Positions 47,735 to 57,469 of a DNA stretch of 64,000 nucleotides are shown in pieces. The stretch is from contig NW_014575399.1 in NCBI RefSeq assembly GCF_000803265.1, positions 124,001 to 188,000 on the forward strand, read 5' to 3'. The DNA comes from Ordospora colligata OC4. Lineage: Eukaryota > Microsporidia > Ordosporidae. Under the pieces are notes generated by a model. It was not told the DNA's origin. It did not search any database and worked only from the letters and a program-made list of their open reading frames with translations. Within the stretch, counting starts at the first letter, position 1; each line of letters begins with the position of its first letter. The translations under genes and the position numbers were made by a program.

Positions 47735-48166
47735 ATGTTTGTTAAGTTTAATATGGCAATGTGCCAGCCCTTGATGGATAAAATTGATCTTGATAACGTA
47801 GACGATGCCATAAAAAGAGAAAAGTTGTTTTTGAAAGCAGCAAAGGAGTGTCTTGCCAAGATGGAATTCAAGCTTGTGGATAAGGAGCATGTTGGCGTGT
47901 TGATGAGGACACAGAAGGAAATAGACATGTGTGAGAAGTTTGGACAATTACGAGCAGAGCGCATGACAAAGAAACATGCAGAAAGAAGGATACAAAAGAA
48001 ATCACGGAAAGTAGACGAGGACTCTGATGATTTGGGTCCTGAAGAGTTCATTGCGCCAATGATCAGCAATAAGGATAACAGAAAGAAAAACAAAAAGAAG
48101 TTATACAAAAATAACTCAGAGAGGAGAAGAAAAATGAAATCGCGACAGAAACGACATAGACATTGA
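47735..48166 (+). CDS. Ebp2-like rRNA processing protein
   Basis: 143 residues. REKLFLKAAKECLAKMEFKLVDKEHVGVLMRTQKEIDMCEKF, then a strongly basic tail (RRRKMKSRQKRHRH). The 'REKxFYxxAL...M..F.....' pattern and the basic end follow Ebp2, needed for 27SB pre-rRNA processing. The match is to conserved positions only. Located just after SPT4 on the same strand. Confidence 0.55.
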   Translation: MFVKFNMAMCQPLMDKIDLDNVDDAIKREKLFLKAAKECLAKMEFKLVDKEHVGVLMRTQKEIDMCEKFGQLRAERMTKKHAERRIQKKSRKVDEDSDDLGPEEFIAPMISNKDNRKKNKKKLYKNNSERRRKMKSRQKRHRH

Positions 48167-48341
48167 CAGAGATGTTGGCGCTTCCGATAAATAAATTAAA
48201 TCTGGTTGGTATTTGTGATTTAGCAGCACAGTGCGATTTGTGTTTCAGACTTTGATTTGTACTTTAGTTGATAATGGATCAACAGCTACAAAATGACTTC
48301 TGGATTGGTCTGTGAACATAATCTAACTTCTACACTATATC

Positions 48342-48953
48342 ATGGACAGAGATTGTGCAGCTCACATCATGAATGAACAGGCAAACAATTTGATTGTAAG
48401 TACAGGAGCCATGGCAAAGTTCAAGCAGCTGCTTACCAGTAGCATCCACGAAAGCCATGTGAGACAAAAGATCTGTACAAGCTTAGAAAGAAGTCAGATG
48501 AGCTTGTACATAGTTTTGACTGCAAAACATCTTTTCGATAGAGTCCAAAGGAGCATTCCTACACACACTCAAGCAATCGATCATGCCATGCTGTGCAAAG
48601 TGGACAGGTACATTATTGACAGAAAGACTAGGGAGGCTGAAAAGGTGCTTCGAAACGAATACCTGGTTTTTATAGGATGCACCATAATAGCCTCTAAGAT
48701 GTATATGGACTTTTCATACACAAACTTCTCATGGGTTGAGGTTTGCAATCATACAGTTGATCAGATAAACTTTACAGAAAGACAGATACTGCAGATATTG
48801 AACTATGATGTGTGCCTGAACTGGATTGAGCTGAAGATGATTTATGATGAGCTTGGGTGCAGTCAAATCACGCCCACAAAGATCAGGAAACGCAAAGGAT
48901 TCTTCAAATGGGCATTCAGGTCACTGTTTCGTTTAGTTTCATGCATCAATTAG
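48342..48953 (+). CDS. Cyclin-like protein, Pho80/PCL type
   Basis: 203 residues with one cyclin box: YLVFIGCTIIASKMYMDFSYTNFSWVEVCNHTVDQINFTERQILQILNYDVCLNW, which follows the PCL/Pho80 pattern (KxxxDxxYxNxxW...N..ExxxLxxLxYxL). It would activate a CDK such as Pho85. The N-terminus is short. Which CDK it serves is unknown; the window also has a CTK1-like CDK. Confidence 0.72.
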   Translation: MDRDCAAHIMNEQANNLIVSTGAMAKFKQLLTSSIHESHVRQKICTSLERSQMSLYIVLTAKHLFDRVQRSIPTHTQAIDHAMLCKVDRYIIDRKTREAEKVLRNEYLVFIGCTIIASKMYMDFSYTNFSWVEVCNHTVDQINFTERQILQILNYDVCLNWIELKMIYDELGCSQITPTKIRKRKGFFKWAFRSLFRLVSCIN

Positions 48954-49127
48954 CATCATACTTCGATTGACAGCTTGATTGGTTCATTGCCAGTTTATAC
49001 ATTCAAGTTTAAGAACTCATGATATCCATAAAGCAAGTCCAAGTCCATGCAGTAAATTCGCTTTTACTATTGATCTTACACATATTTGATTATTTGTTTA
49101 ATTTGTCATATATAATATGCCTGGCAT

Positions 49128-49907
49128 TCACTGCTGATTGCCGCTGATTGTTGGCTTTTCTATCGATTCAACGGAGGATTCTGCTTCATGACTGTCCTTC
49201 AAATTCAATGCGCCAAACCCAAGTCTGTTTGTATCCGTTGGATTGTTCTCAAGATTAAATTTGTTTCTTGACGATATCCTAAGCGAAGCAGGTGAATTCT
49301 TTTTTATGACTGCTTCTTCGTGCACAGGAGCTGTTGAAATCTCTTTATTACTCACATTGTCCTTGATAACATCATCATTTTGTACCTGCGCAATAATAGC
49401 ATCTTCAGAAAACTTGGGCATCTTGATATCGCTTACCTTTTTGGGCTGCAAGGTATTCTTGCTTTTACATTCGAGATTGTGGATAAATTCCATTCCAGGC
49501 TCGTCAATTTCGCTCTTCTTTACCATGTCATCAACATTCTTTGCATACCACTCAGCACCTGTATATTTTAAACGCATATCAGGCCCTTTCCCAAGCTTTG
49601 ACGCATTCGCATTTCCTGACACATACACTCTTCTCAGCTCAGACAGCTTCCATCCATCAAGTATCATTGACTTTACCTTGCTTATTTCAACACCAAGCTC
49701 TCGATGCTTTGCAGCACACTCAGTGCATATAAAAAACCCATAGGTCACTGCGATCCATATCGGTGATGGCTTATCACAATCTGCACATCTCTTGTTGTTG
49801 GATTGTGCCCTCACATGCTTGAAAAACGTGTTTGCTATTAATTTGTCGACTGAATCATGATCATCCATGCACTCAGGGCTCTCTTTTCGATGATGTTTTG
49901 ATTGCAT
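49128..49907 (-). CDS. ArfGAP, Glo3/ARFGAP2-3-like
   Basis: 259 residues. The ArfGAP zinc finger CADCDKPSPIWIAVTYGFFICTECAAKHRELGVEISKVKSMILDGW contains the catalytic Arg (HRELG) and four cysteines. The Glo3 pattern (KVKSMxLDxW) is present. The C-terminal half is polar with DSHEAESSVESIEK and short motifs seen in coat-binding tails. It would stimulate GTP hydrolysis on Arf1 in COPI traffic, fitting with beta'-COP in this window. Confidence 0.85.
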   Translation of the reverse strand: MQSKHHRKESPECMDDHDSVDKLIANTFFKHVRAQSNNKRCADCDKPSPIWIAVTYGFFICTECAAKHRELGVEISKVKSMILDGWKLSELRRVYVSGNANASKLGKGPDMRLKYTGAEWYAKNVDDMVKKSEIDEPGMEFIHNLECKSKNTLQPKKVSDIKMPKFSEDAIIAQVQNDDVIKDNVSNKEISTAPVHEEAVIKKNSPASLRISSRNKFNLENNPTDTNRLGFGALNLKDSHEAESSVESIEKPTISGNQQ

Positions 49908-50143
49908 ACAAGCATATTATAATAATGACAAAATATGAAAAACACATAAACTAAGGTAATCACACTATTGTGTACGCATTAGCATAAATAGAACGTATTC
50001 ATGAAAATAGAGAGCAATAAATCATCTACAAATGCATTATAAAAACATCACTGTATCATATCATATAGGCAAAGTCAAACTAAAATGCATTTATTTACAT
50101 TATTGAGAGGTTCTGAATCACAATGAATATTTCATTCCTCTTG

Positions 50144-50884
50144 TCAGTATTTGCTTGTCAAGAAGTTGAAATGCGGAAAATGATTATCTTCATGATGATA
50201 ATCATCACGATTGTGTAGTAAGTGTTCATGTGAACGAGATAAACGAGGTAGATGTGATGATGCATGACTGTGTGAGTGTGAGGCAGGATCGGAAGTCTTG
50301 TTGATAATGATTACACTTGGTTTTCCACACTTGCTCGGGTCTCCGTATGGGCAATAAGGCTCGTGATTTAGAAGCATCCTTTGATTCATTTCATTGACAG
50401 GAATATCACGGTCAAATAAAAACTTCTGCCGAGGATTATTGCCATCGCATCTCTCTCTTGTGATGTTCCCAGTATCTTCGTTGTATTGCAAGCATTCTTC
50501 GGAGCTTGTATAGTCATTCTTAAAGCTGACAATCATGAACCCAGTATCTTTTATTTGTGTTCTAGGAAACATGAATATCCTTTGATTGATTTCAGGTGTA
50601 GCGGTTTTCCATATAACCAACTTATTTATATTACTTTCAATATCCAAATAATCTTTAGTATTTACCTCCTGGATAGTAAACCTGGTAGCACTATTGCCCA
50701 CAGGTATTTTTACGAACTCTAAAGCGGGCATCGTATTTGACATTACAATTCTTCTATCTTCCATCGAATATCCTCCACTAAAGAACTTTGTAGGGTCCAG
50801 CTTAGAAGCTATTTTAAATGGTCCTTCTTCGTCAGCAATAACTATTCCAATAGTGACTATTATGTTCAGGAAGACTGGTCTCAT
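50144..50884 (-). CDS. Secreted ricin-B-lectin-like protein, second copy
   Basis: 246 residues. Signal peptide (MRPVFLNIIVTIGIVIADEEG), then a beta-trefoil-like region (FKIASKLDPTKFFSGGYSME..., NTKDYLDIESNINKLVIWKT, NEDTGNITRERCDGNNPRQKFLF). It resembles the RBL protein at 30096 in layout but not closely in sequence. A His/Ser-rich tail (SHSHSHASSHLPRLSRSHEHLLHNRDDYHHEDNH) follows. Probably a spore or host-facing secreted protein; the lectin fold is a pattern call. Confidence 0.65.
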   Translation of the reverse strand: MRPVFLNIIVTIGIVIADEEGPFKIASKLDPTKFFSGGYSMEDRRIVMSNTMPALEFVKIPVGNSATRFTIQEVNTKDYLDIESNINKLVIWKTATPEINQRIFMFPRTQIKDTGFMIVSFKNDYTSSEECLQYNEDTGNITRERCDGNNPRQKFLFDRDIPVNEMNQRMLLNHEPYCPYGDPSKCGKPSVIIINKTSDPASHSHSHASSHLPRLSRSHEHLLHNRDDYHHEDNHFPHFNFLTSKY

Positions 50885-50928
50885 GCTCTTGAGTAATTTC
50901 GCGATACTTTATATATTTTGATTCAAAA

Positions 50929-50953
50929 GTCTGTTTCAGGCTGAAACACAGAC
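50929..50953. repeat. Imperfect hairpin in 344-bp intergenic region
   Basis: Arms GTCTGTTTCA and TGAAACACAGAC can pair (10 bp with a two-base bulge) around GGC. It lies just upstream of the RBL gene start at 50884. The gap 50885-51228 otherwise shows no gene. Confidence 0.35.
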
Positions 50954-51228
50954 CACGAATAGTCTTGTTAACTTTTTAAAACTACTTACAAACAGATTAG
51001 ATTCAAGTACAGCTTATTGGCTATTGTATACGGTTTATTAATAATGTGTTTCATGCAATACTGGTGTATTTAATTTGTGCTCGATCAAGTATGTAAATAC
51101 CAATATTAATCTGATATGAACCTCAATTCATGAAATATTTTGTAATCGAAGGTAATTTATTTGCTTAACTAATGCGTGAAATTATTGTCTTTGTAAACAG
51201 ATTAAACGTTGCATAGTGGAGGGCTGTA

Positions 51229-52233
51229 ATGAGCAAGCACAAGAGCAGAGTGGCAGCAGATAAGTATTTTGTAACAACAGAAAGCAAGAGTGTAGACTGT
51301 CACGCCATGGCGGATATGATGCATGTAATTGTAACAGACAGTATAGCAGTGGAAGCCACCAGTGAAGTTAGTGAAGAAGACTTGGGAGAGGAATACAGCA
51401 AGCTAAACAAATTATTTATATTGTCGTGTATGTCAGTGATGGAAAGCGGAGAAAGTTTAATGCCGCTATTTACACAGTACAAATCATTTATCAAACTGAT
51501 TAAGGAGAATGAACAAATGCATTCTGGAGAATTTGAGTTTTCACTATCTGATTGCCAATTGCCTGTAGGATCTAGGACGAAGAATACAAAGCATCAATGC
51601 TCACAGAGTGGGATGTACAAGTTCCTTACAAATTATTTTGGAGTGGAATGTCCGAATACGAACATAAATGACGAGTTTGTGGATTCACTAGAGGAATTCA
51701 AGAGAATGGAGCGGATGTCAGACTTTCCTTTCAACGAGCCTGTTCACCACACAAAAGGAAGTGGAATGATTCTTTCACTTTCACTTTCGAGGATGGAGGA
51801 TGTTGGTAATCACAACAGAAAAGTGTTTGAAACGATAACAAAGCTGAGAAAAGAGAAGAATGCACTTACATATGTAAAGAATCCGATGTTTTTTGAAGAA
51901 AGCTCTGATGAAGAAGGCTATGAAGGAGATACGCCGATGATTAGGGAGGTAGTTGGATGTGCACATTATGAGAGTGGAAAGTACAAGTTTCTTTGTGATC
52001 TTGTCCTCAGGGGAGTGTCTAGCAAGAGCTGTAATTACATAAACATGAGGCGAGGAAAGCGGACAATCTTTAGACATCTTGATGGAAGGCAGATAAGGAT
52101 GACACACAGCAAAGGGGAAGATGTGGTTTACATGCTTGTCATGAAGACAATGGAGATATACAAGCTTGTGTGTAGGCATCCAAGCATTGCTCTGAAGATA
52201 TATGAGCATTTGAAAAGTGCATGGATTGATTGA
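51229..52233 (+). CDS. Hypothetical protein, 334 aa
   Basis: No family recognised. The protein is mixed helical, with a central part (SGMYKFLTNYFGVECP) and a C-terminal basic block (INMRRGKRTIFRHLDGRQIRM), possibly nucleic-acid binding. GGG at 51220-51222 precedes the ATG. It heads a group of orphan genes on the + strand (51229-54606). Confidence 0.62.
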   Translation: MSKHKSRVAADKYFVTTESKSVDCHAMADMMHVIVTDSIAVEATSEVSEEDLGEEYSKLNKLFILSCMSVMESGESLMPLFTQYKSFIKLIKENEQMHSGEFEFSLSDCQLPVGSRTKNTKHQCSQSGMYKFLTNYFGVECPNTNINDEFVDSLEEFKRMERMSDFPFNEPVHHTKGSGMILSLSLSRMEDVGNHNRKVFETITKLRKEKNALTYVKNPMFFEESSDEEGYEGDTPMIREVVGCAHYESGKYKFLCDLVLRGVSSKSCNYINMRRGKRTIFRHLDGRQIRMTHSKGEDVVYMLVMKTMEIYKLVCRHPSIALKIYEHLKSAWID

Positions 52234-52282
52234 TACGAAGAGATTTTGTAACTGACTCCGGATATGGCAATTTTGTAGATAT

Positions 52283-52819
52283 ATGAGAATTGTATCTGGT
52301 GGGCTATTTGAAGTAATTAAAATGAAGAGATTGAATAGATTTTCGATATCAAATGTGCTTTTAGCAGTGCATGGAGTGTTATTTGTTGTTCTGTGTTTTT
52401 TAAGAACGATATACGGGACACTGGCTCTTGCTTGCTGTGTTTTTGTTCATAGGAGAATGTTGTTTCGTATTATAGCGATAGTGATATGTGTGGTGCATTT
52501 ATATCTAGTGATTATCAATATGTTTAAAGGCTCTGATACTCTTGATGGAATTGAATATACTGATAAACCGCCGATGCATTTGATAAATGCACAGAAACCT
52601 GAATACGATCCACCATACGAATGTGTTGACGAGCAAAGTGATTTATCTGATGATTCGGTGTACAAGATGCTTCCGTTAATATGTGATGGCAATGGTTGTG
52701 AGAATTTGAGTGATTCAAACAAATGCAATTGCACTGATACTGTTGTATGCCATTTACCAACGTGTTATTTCAATGCATATTTAACAGGAGGCATTTTACC
52801 AGGCAGTAGTTTGATTTAG
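52283..52819 (+). CDS. Short membrane protein, N-terminal helices plus acidic tail
   Basis: 178 residues. Two or three membrane helices (VLLAVHGVLFVVLCFL, LALACCVFVH, IIAIVICVVHLYLVIINMF) span residues ~25-75; the remaining ~100 residues are polar and cysteine-rich. No family recognised. It follows the orphan at 51229 by about 50 bp on the same strand. Confidence 0.6.
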   Translation: MRIVSGGLFEVIKMKRLNRFSISNVLLAVHGVLFVVLCFLRTIYGTLALACCVFVHRRMLFRIIAIVICVVHLYLVIINMFKGSDTLDGIEYTDKPPMHLINAQKPEYDPPYECVDEQSDLSDDSVYKMLPLICDGNGCENLSDSNKCNCTDTVVCHLPTCYFNAYLTGGILPGSSLI

Positions 52820-52920
52820 TTTTTCAATCGTCGTGTGTTTTTGTTGATGTGTGATCGAATGAATGGATGGAAAAGGAGTAAAGGAGAGTGTTTTATAATT
52901 GCACGAGTGATGGTAAGTGT

Positions 52921-54606
52921 ATGGAGAAGGAAACAGATGGGCTGAATGGCACCTCGATTTCATCTGAAGACATTCTCATGGACATACTTGGATATTATGA
53001 TGAAGTGTCTGAAGATTGTTGTGTGGAGAAAGAAATTAGTGAGTGTCATAGCACTGAATGCCAGAATGACAATGATTATGCTGAGGATGTTTATTCTGAT
53101 GATGAGCAAGAATACACTATCTGTGATCTTGATTCTTATGCGGTCAATGCAGACATGGATTATGCGGAATATAACTGCACAGAAGATGTGTCACACAATG
53201 GCCCTGATGAGAGGATGAATCAGAATGATGATTTGAATATCAATGAATTCTATTTGGTCCAAGAAAGACTAAAATGTGCTCCACTTGCATGTTTGTACGA
53301 TGACTCTGAAACTTATTGTGAACGTAGCACAAATCATAACGCAAATGAATTGTCAGTGAAAACATCTTCCCTTGATGATCAACCTGGATCTACTGCATGT
53401 ATAATCAGTGATATTGATGATCAACATGAACATACCGAATTTACAGTTAACGAGTCTACTAAATGTACATCCAACGAATCTATTGCATGCACAATCAATG
53501 AGAATACATCTGATAATCAATATGAACCTATCGAATACACAATCAACGAATCTCTTGATGATCAATGTGAATCTACTGAATGCACAATCAATGAGCATGC
53601 ACTTGAGCGGGTATCTACTGATATTCAAGGCATGTCTGAGAAGGAAGCAGAACTAAGAGACCAGGTTGTTGAGATATTTTGCTCTACGCCTAAGATTGAT
53701 GCAAATAATATTCTTTTTGATAGGATGACGGTCAACCGCATTTGTATTGATGAAGCCATATTTGTCAGTGCTGATGAGTATGAAAATACAAATGCACAAA
53801 GGAAGACAAAGAAAGATCACTCAATTAATAATGATGATACAAAGTGTACTGATAGTCGAATGTACAGCTTTAGTAAGGAAGATGCGTTAACAAGTGAATT
53901 GAACACAGATGTGACAATGGATGAGGAAACCATGAAGGTTTTCAAAGAAATGGAGAAACGCACATCAGAGGTGGATTCATCATGTGCTAGTGTCTCCGGA
54001 GATGTGCCACGTCAAAAGTTTGTGATTGACCAGGAGGAGGTTTTCCTGAAGATTGAGGATGTGATTAGACTGAATGACTTAAAGCACAGGAATCTAATTG
54101 GAAAGATGCACAAAAAAGGAAGAAATGGTAGATACCAATACAACTGGTTTACCCTGAGAAAGAATTTCTTTACTTGCTACAGTAGGAAGGGATGGAGGAT
54201 GGTGCCTGGGGCATTGCTTGAAAATGACGGAAACCTGAAAGATCCTGAGCAGGACATGTTTTTCCTGAAGAGGAAGTATACCCTTGATCTGTTGTGCACA
54301 AAGATATATCTGTTGAATAAGAAGAAGTGGTATGGCTGTATCTCTGCAAACTCCTGGACTGAAGATGGGCTCATTGACATTACTGAAGATACAAAGATAA
54401 TGAAAATAGTACCTGTGAAAAGACACTTTGTGGTTGTGTTGAAGAAGAACCTTGTGAAGACCGAGATCCACATGAAAGAGCTTAGCTTTATGCTAAAGAA
54501 TGGGGATGCCACTTACTTTTATAAGTCAAAATGCATTGATACCTTTCTTAGCTGGATTATTGCATTTGCATTCAGACAGGGAAGAATCGCATGTAATATT
54601 GGCTAG
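52921..54606 (+). CDS. Repeat-rich PH-domain protein
   Basis: 561 residues from the ATG at 52921 (the frame opens at GTG 52888). The first ~330 residues are acidic and low complexity, with imperfect repeats (DDQ...EST..CTINE) at residues ~150-225. Residues ~390-540 contain two PH-like strands sets: RNLIGKMHKKGRNGRYQYNWFTLRKNFFTCYSRKG and DTKIMKIVPVKRHFVVVLKKN, ending in a helix FLSWIIAFAF. It may bind membrane lipids. It does not closely resemble the PH protein at 2010. Not otherwise recognised. Confidence 0.68.
   Translation: MEKETDGLNGTSISSEDILMDILGYYDEVSEDCCVEKEISECHSTECQNDNDYAEDVYSDDEQEYTICDLDSYAVNADMDYAEYNCTEDVSHNGPDERMNQNDDLNINEFYLVQERLKCAPLACLYDDSETYCERSTNHNANELSVKTSSLDDQPGSTACIISDIDDQHEHTEFTVNESTKCTSNESIACTINENTSDNQYEPIEYTINESLDDQCESTECTINEHALERVSTDIQGMSEKEAELRDQVVEIFCSTPKIDANNILFDRMTVNRICIDEAIFVSADEYENTNAQRKTKKDHSINNDDTKCTDSRMYSFSKEDALTSELNTDVTMDEETMKVFKEMEKRTSEVDSSCASVSGDVPRQKFVIDQEEVFLKIEDVIRLNDLKHRNLIGKMHKKGRNGRYQYNWFTLRKNFFTCYSRKGWRMVPGALLENDGNLKDPEQDMFFLKRKYTLDLLCTKIYLLNKKKWYGCISANSWTEDGLIDITEDTKIMKIVPVKRHFVVVLKKNLVKTEIHMKELSFMLKNGDATYFYKSKCIDTFLSWIIAFAFRQGRIACNIG
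53371..53600 (+). repeat. Degenerate in-frame repeat array
   Basis: Units of about 60 bp containing GATGATCAA and TGAATCTACTGAATG or CACAATCAATGA recur near 53374, 53416, 53514 and 53555. They encode the DDQ/EST/CTINE repeats of the PH-domain protein. Copies differ at many positions. Confidence 0.6.
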
Positions 54607-54723
54607 TATAATGGATATGATGCTTTGATGTTTTGGTATACTGATGAAGTGGTAATGAACCAGCTAAATTTGAATAAAGTAAAATGCTTTTTATGCGTCT
54701 TTGTATTTGAATGAAAGTTATTG

Positions 54724-55788
54724 ATGATTCAAGATCAAGATGTTTTCGTGTTTATGAGAATAGATGAATCGCCCATGTGTGATGTTCTGGACATTATTGA
54801 ATGTCCTTTCAGGGCCGATGATTGTGTCTTACCTCTCATAAAGACAAGCTCTGGATACGAAATGCGCGTTTGCAGCCGACCTGATTCAAAGAAGGTCCTT
54901 GCAACAAAGAGTAAAAAAGAATCACGATATCTGCATGTGCGAGTCGATGACTATGGGTGCAAACAGATAGGATATACAGAGAATATGTATCTGTTCTCCA
55001 CGCCTGCCGACTTTTACGTTCCTATTGATCAATGCTCAAGAGAGTTTTACTCAAGTATCTATGACAAGCTGGTTCATGGAGACATGCAACAGTGCATGGA
55101 AGTTGCACAGATGTTTAGTGAGTCGTATATAGACAATGAGGTTCCGATGTATCCAGCACCTGTGATTTCCACAGTGGAGAGTTTTGAGAACTACAACTTC
55201 AAAGACTTCAGGAGTGGAAGAGATAGACCGATAGATACGATACATGCAGGATATGATGATGAGATACCATGCGAGCCTATTGAAGGACTCGAGGGCTCTT
55301 TGATGAAATTACACTCGGTAGATGTGATGGAGATTCAGAGACAGATATTTGGGCAGGTGTTTTTGGTTCATCCAATACTCAGGATTTCAAATGTGATACG
55401 TATGTTTGACTTGGATGAAAGGGCATCTGAAGTTGAGTTCAGCAACTGGAAAATAAAGAAGCTTCTTCCATTGCATGCATACTTCATTACATCTGGACCA
55501 TGGAGGGGATGCTGGGCAAGGTTTGGATTTAACCCGAAGGCTGATCAGTCGAACTTCAAGTATCAGATATACGACAGTCGTAAGTCTGGACGCACTTTCC
55601 AAGTGTTCGAAGCAGAAAACGTTGTTTTTGAAGTTGAAAGGAATAAGCCATGGTACCTTACAGACAAGCCAAATTTTAGAACGGGATTCCATACAAAGGC
55701 TCTTCTCAACTTGTTGAAGTTCAGGTCTGAGTTGGAGTTCCATCAAGCAGATGACGGAGATGAAATGGATTTTGAAGTTTATGACTGA
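54724..55788 (+). CDS. TFC1: TFIIIC subunit Tfc1/GTF3C5 (tau95)
   Basis: 354 residues. The core IFGQVFLVHPILRISNVIRMFDL, KKLLPLHAYFITSGPWRGCWARFGFNPK and YQIYDSRKSG follow the tau95 DNA-binding part that recognises the A box with Tfc7. A polar acidic C-terminus (DGDEMDFEVYD) is also typical. TFIIIC places TFIIIB on tRNA genes. The open frame starts with TTG 54721; ATG 54724 is next. A probable Tfc3 gene lies at the window end. Confidence 0.85.
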   Translation: MIQDQDVFVFMRIDESPMCDVLDIIECPFRADDCVLPLIKTSSGYEMRVCSRPDSKKVLATKSKKESRYLHVRVDDYGCKQIGYTENMYLFSTPADFYVPIDQCSREFYSSIYDKLVHGDMQQCMEVAQMFSESYIDNEVPMYPAPVISTVESFENYNFKDFRSGRDRPIDTIHAGYDDEIPCEPIEGLEGSLMKLHSVDVMEIQRQIFGQVFLVHPILRISNVIRMFDLDERASEVEFSNWKIKKLLPLHAYFITSGPWRGCWARFGFNPKADQSNFKYQIYDSRKSGRTFQVFEAENVVFEVERNKPWYLTDKPNFRTGFHTKALLNLLKFRSELEFHQADDGDEMDFEVYD

Positions 55789-55898
55789 ATTCATGTTTAT
55801 TGAAATCACAGTAAGAATACAAAGATGTGGTTGTTGATGGCCTGGCAGGACTAGTTCTGCAGCGAAAGAGAAATGGATGAAAAAATTATCCCTCAAAA

Positions 55899-56435
55899 AT
55901 GGTAAGTGAGTTTGCGTAATTTCAGTTGATTAAGGATGTTAGAGTTATAGCGGATGAAGCAGGTTTGTACATGCCAGATGACATTCCGGCATTTGTGGAG
56001 AAGCATAAGAAGAGGACTGCAGTGAAGCCAAGGGTTTCCAGGAGCGATTTGACCAGCGGAATGATTGTTGTTGTTTTAGAGGGTGTTTATGCAGCAAAGC
56101 GAGTTGTGTATCTGAAGAGCCTTGAAAACAATCTTACACTTTGTGTAGGTCCTAGGTCGATCAATGGCGTTGGATTGTTTAAGATTGACGAGAGGTATCT
56201 GCTTGCAACATCCACGGTGCTAAAAATTGATGTTGATGCAAAGATTGATTGCGAGAACGTGTTCTTGGCTGAAAGAGACGTTTATGCTCTACCGAATGCA
56301 GGTGCAAGCTCAACAGAGCAGAAGATTGACGAGCAGGTTATGAAAGCAGTTAAGGCAGTGGAATACATGAAGACATATCTTTCTGAGCAGTTTGAGATTG
56401 ATGCAACAAAGGACTTTTATTCTCTGAAGTATTAA
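55899..56435 (+). CDS. RPL6: Ribosomal protein eL6, spliced (2 exons)
   Basis: 170 residues after splicing. Exon 1 is only the ATG (55899-55901); exon 2 is 55926-56435 and starts LIKDVRVIADEAG. The core SRSDLTSGMIVVVLEGVYAAKRVVYLKSLENNLTLCVGPRSINGVGLFKIDERYLLATSTVLKID is the eL6 fold. An unspliced frame would have to start at TTG 55926. CCC at 55890-55892 precedes the ATG. N-terminal extension is shorter than in animals. Confidence 0.92.
55902..55925 (+). other. Spliceosomal intron in RPL6, 24 nt, after the start codon
   Basis: The 24-nt intron starts GTAAGT and ends TAATTTCAG. It lies between ATG and the second codon. Microsporidian ribosomal protein genes carry introns at this position. 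Without splicing no ATG start exists. Confidence 0.88.
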
Positions 56436-56539
56436 AAAGTATGCATTTTCATTATTTTATTGAACCCATTTCATTGAGCAAGACTGTTCAAGCAGCTCTT
56501 AATAAAATTCTTAACTCCCAACCTTATAATACCAAATTG

Positions 56540-57469
56540 TTAAGGCTTGCTTGTTTCTTTCTTGTATTTTGTATAAAGCTCATGAGACTCTTCAAAGTCC
56601 ATGGGAATATATGTGTTTTTAAAGCTTGAGATGATAGGAAATTCTCTGGCATTGATCACCGTTAGTCTTTCTCTGCTGGTGGGGCACAGGAATCCAGAAA
56701 GAACCTCAAGCTCTTCTTCGTTGAATAGATGTCCGTATTTCTGAGATATGATTTCCCTAGTGGGTTTTGGCTTTGAATAGCCTTCCACTTCAAACATGTC
56801 TGTCCATTTGTATTTGTCCTTTGGAATTCCTAGATCATCAAAAATCAATCTGATTTGAGACACTTCGTCACAACCTCGGTAAGGAGGCCTGCGTAGTCTC
56901 ATTTCTAGCATTATGCAACCTATTGACCAGGCATCAACTTTGAATCCGTACGATGTCTCTCCAAGAAGAAGTTCTGGTGCTCTGTACCAAAGCGTGCAAA
57001 CTCTGTTAGTCATCATTCCTGATACCTCTCTTGTCAATCCAAAGTCTGCAAGCTTTAGCACTCCAGACCGGTCTATAAGGATGTTACTCGGTTTTATATC
57101 TCTATGGACCAGTCGTAATGCATGCATTGCACTCACTGCTTCTATAAGCTGGGCTAGAATCGACCTTGTATGATCAACACTCAGGTCTGCACCTGATGCA
57201 AGAAGCCCAGTCAAGTCATAAGGCATATACTCAAGCACAACAAAAACAAAGCCATCCTCAAAAATAATTTCGTTTAGCTTGACAATGTGTTTGTTACACA
57301 TTGCTTTGCATAGCTTTATCTCACGGATGGCAGTGAATGGAAACCCAGTTTCTTTATCCACAGGCATCTTTTTAATCGCTACTATTTCCTCATCTGATAT
57401 TCTTTTTGACTTGAATACTTGTCCAAATGCTCCTTCTCCCACTTGCTTGATGTTTTCATATTTTTCCAT
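56540..57469 (-). CDS. CTK1: Cyclin-dependent kinase, CTK1/CDK9/CDK12-like
   Basis: 309 residues of compact kinase. VGEGAFGQVFKSK, VAIKKMPVDKETGFPFTAIREIKLCKAM (PITAIRE-like helix as in Ctk1/Bur1), HRDIKPSNIL, ADFGLTREV and NRVCTLWYRAPELLLGE with the T-loop Thr. The 'GFPFTAIREIKLLK' stretch points to the transcriptional CDKs that phosphorylate the Pol II CTD. The C-terminal tail is short. Bur1/CDK9 cannot be excluded. CCC (GGG on + at 57472-57474) precedes the start. Confidence 0.87.
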   Translation of the reverse strand: MEKYENIKQVGEGAFGQVFKSKRISDEEIVAIKKMPVDKETGFPFTAIREIKLCKAMCNKHIVKLNEIIFEDGFVFVVLEYMPYDLTGLLASGADLSVDHTRSILAQLIEAVSAMHALRLVHRDIKPSNILIDRSGVLKLADFGLTREVSGMMTNRVCTLWYRAPELLLGETSYGFKVDAWSIGCIMLEMRLRRPPYRGCDEVSQIRLIFDDLGIPKDKYKWTDMFEVEGYSKPKPTREIISQKYGHLFNEEELEVLSGFLCPTSRERLTVINAREFPIISSFKNTYIPMDFEESHELYTKYKKETSKP

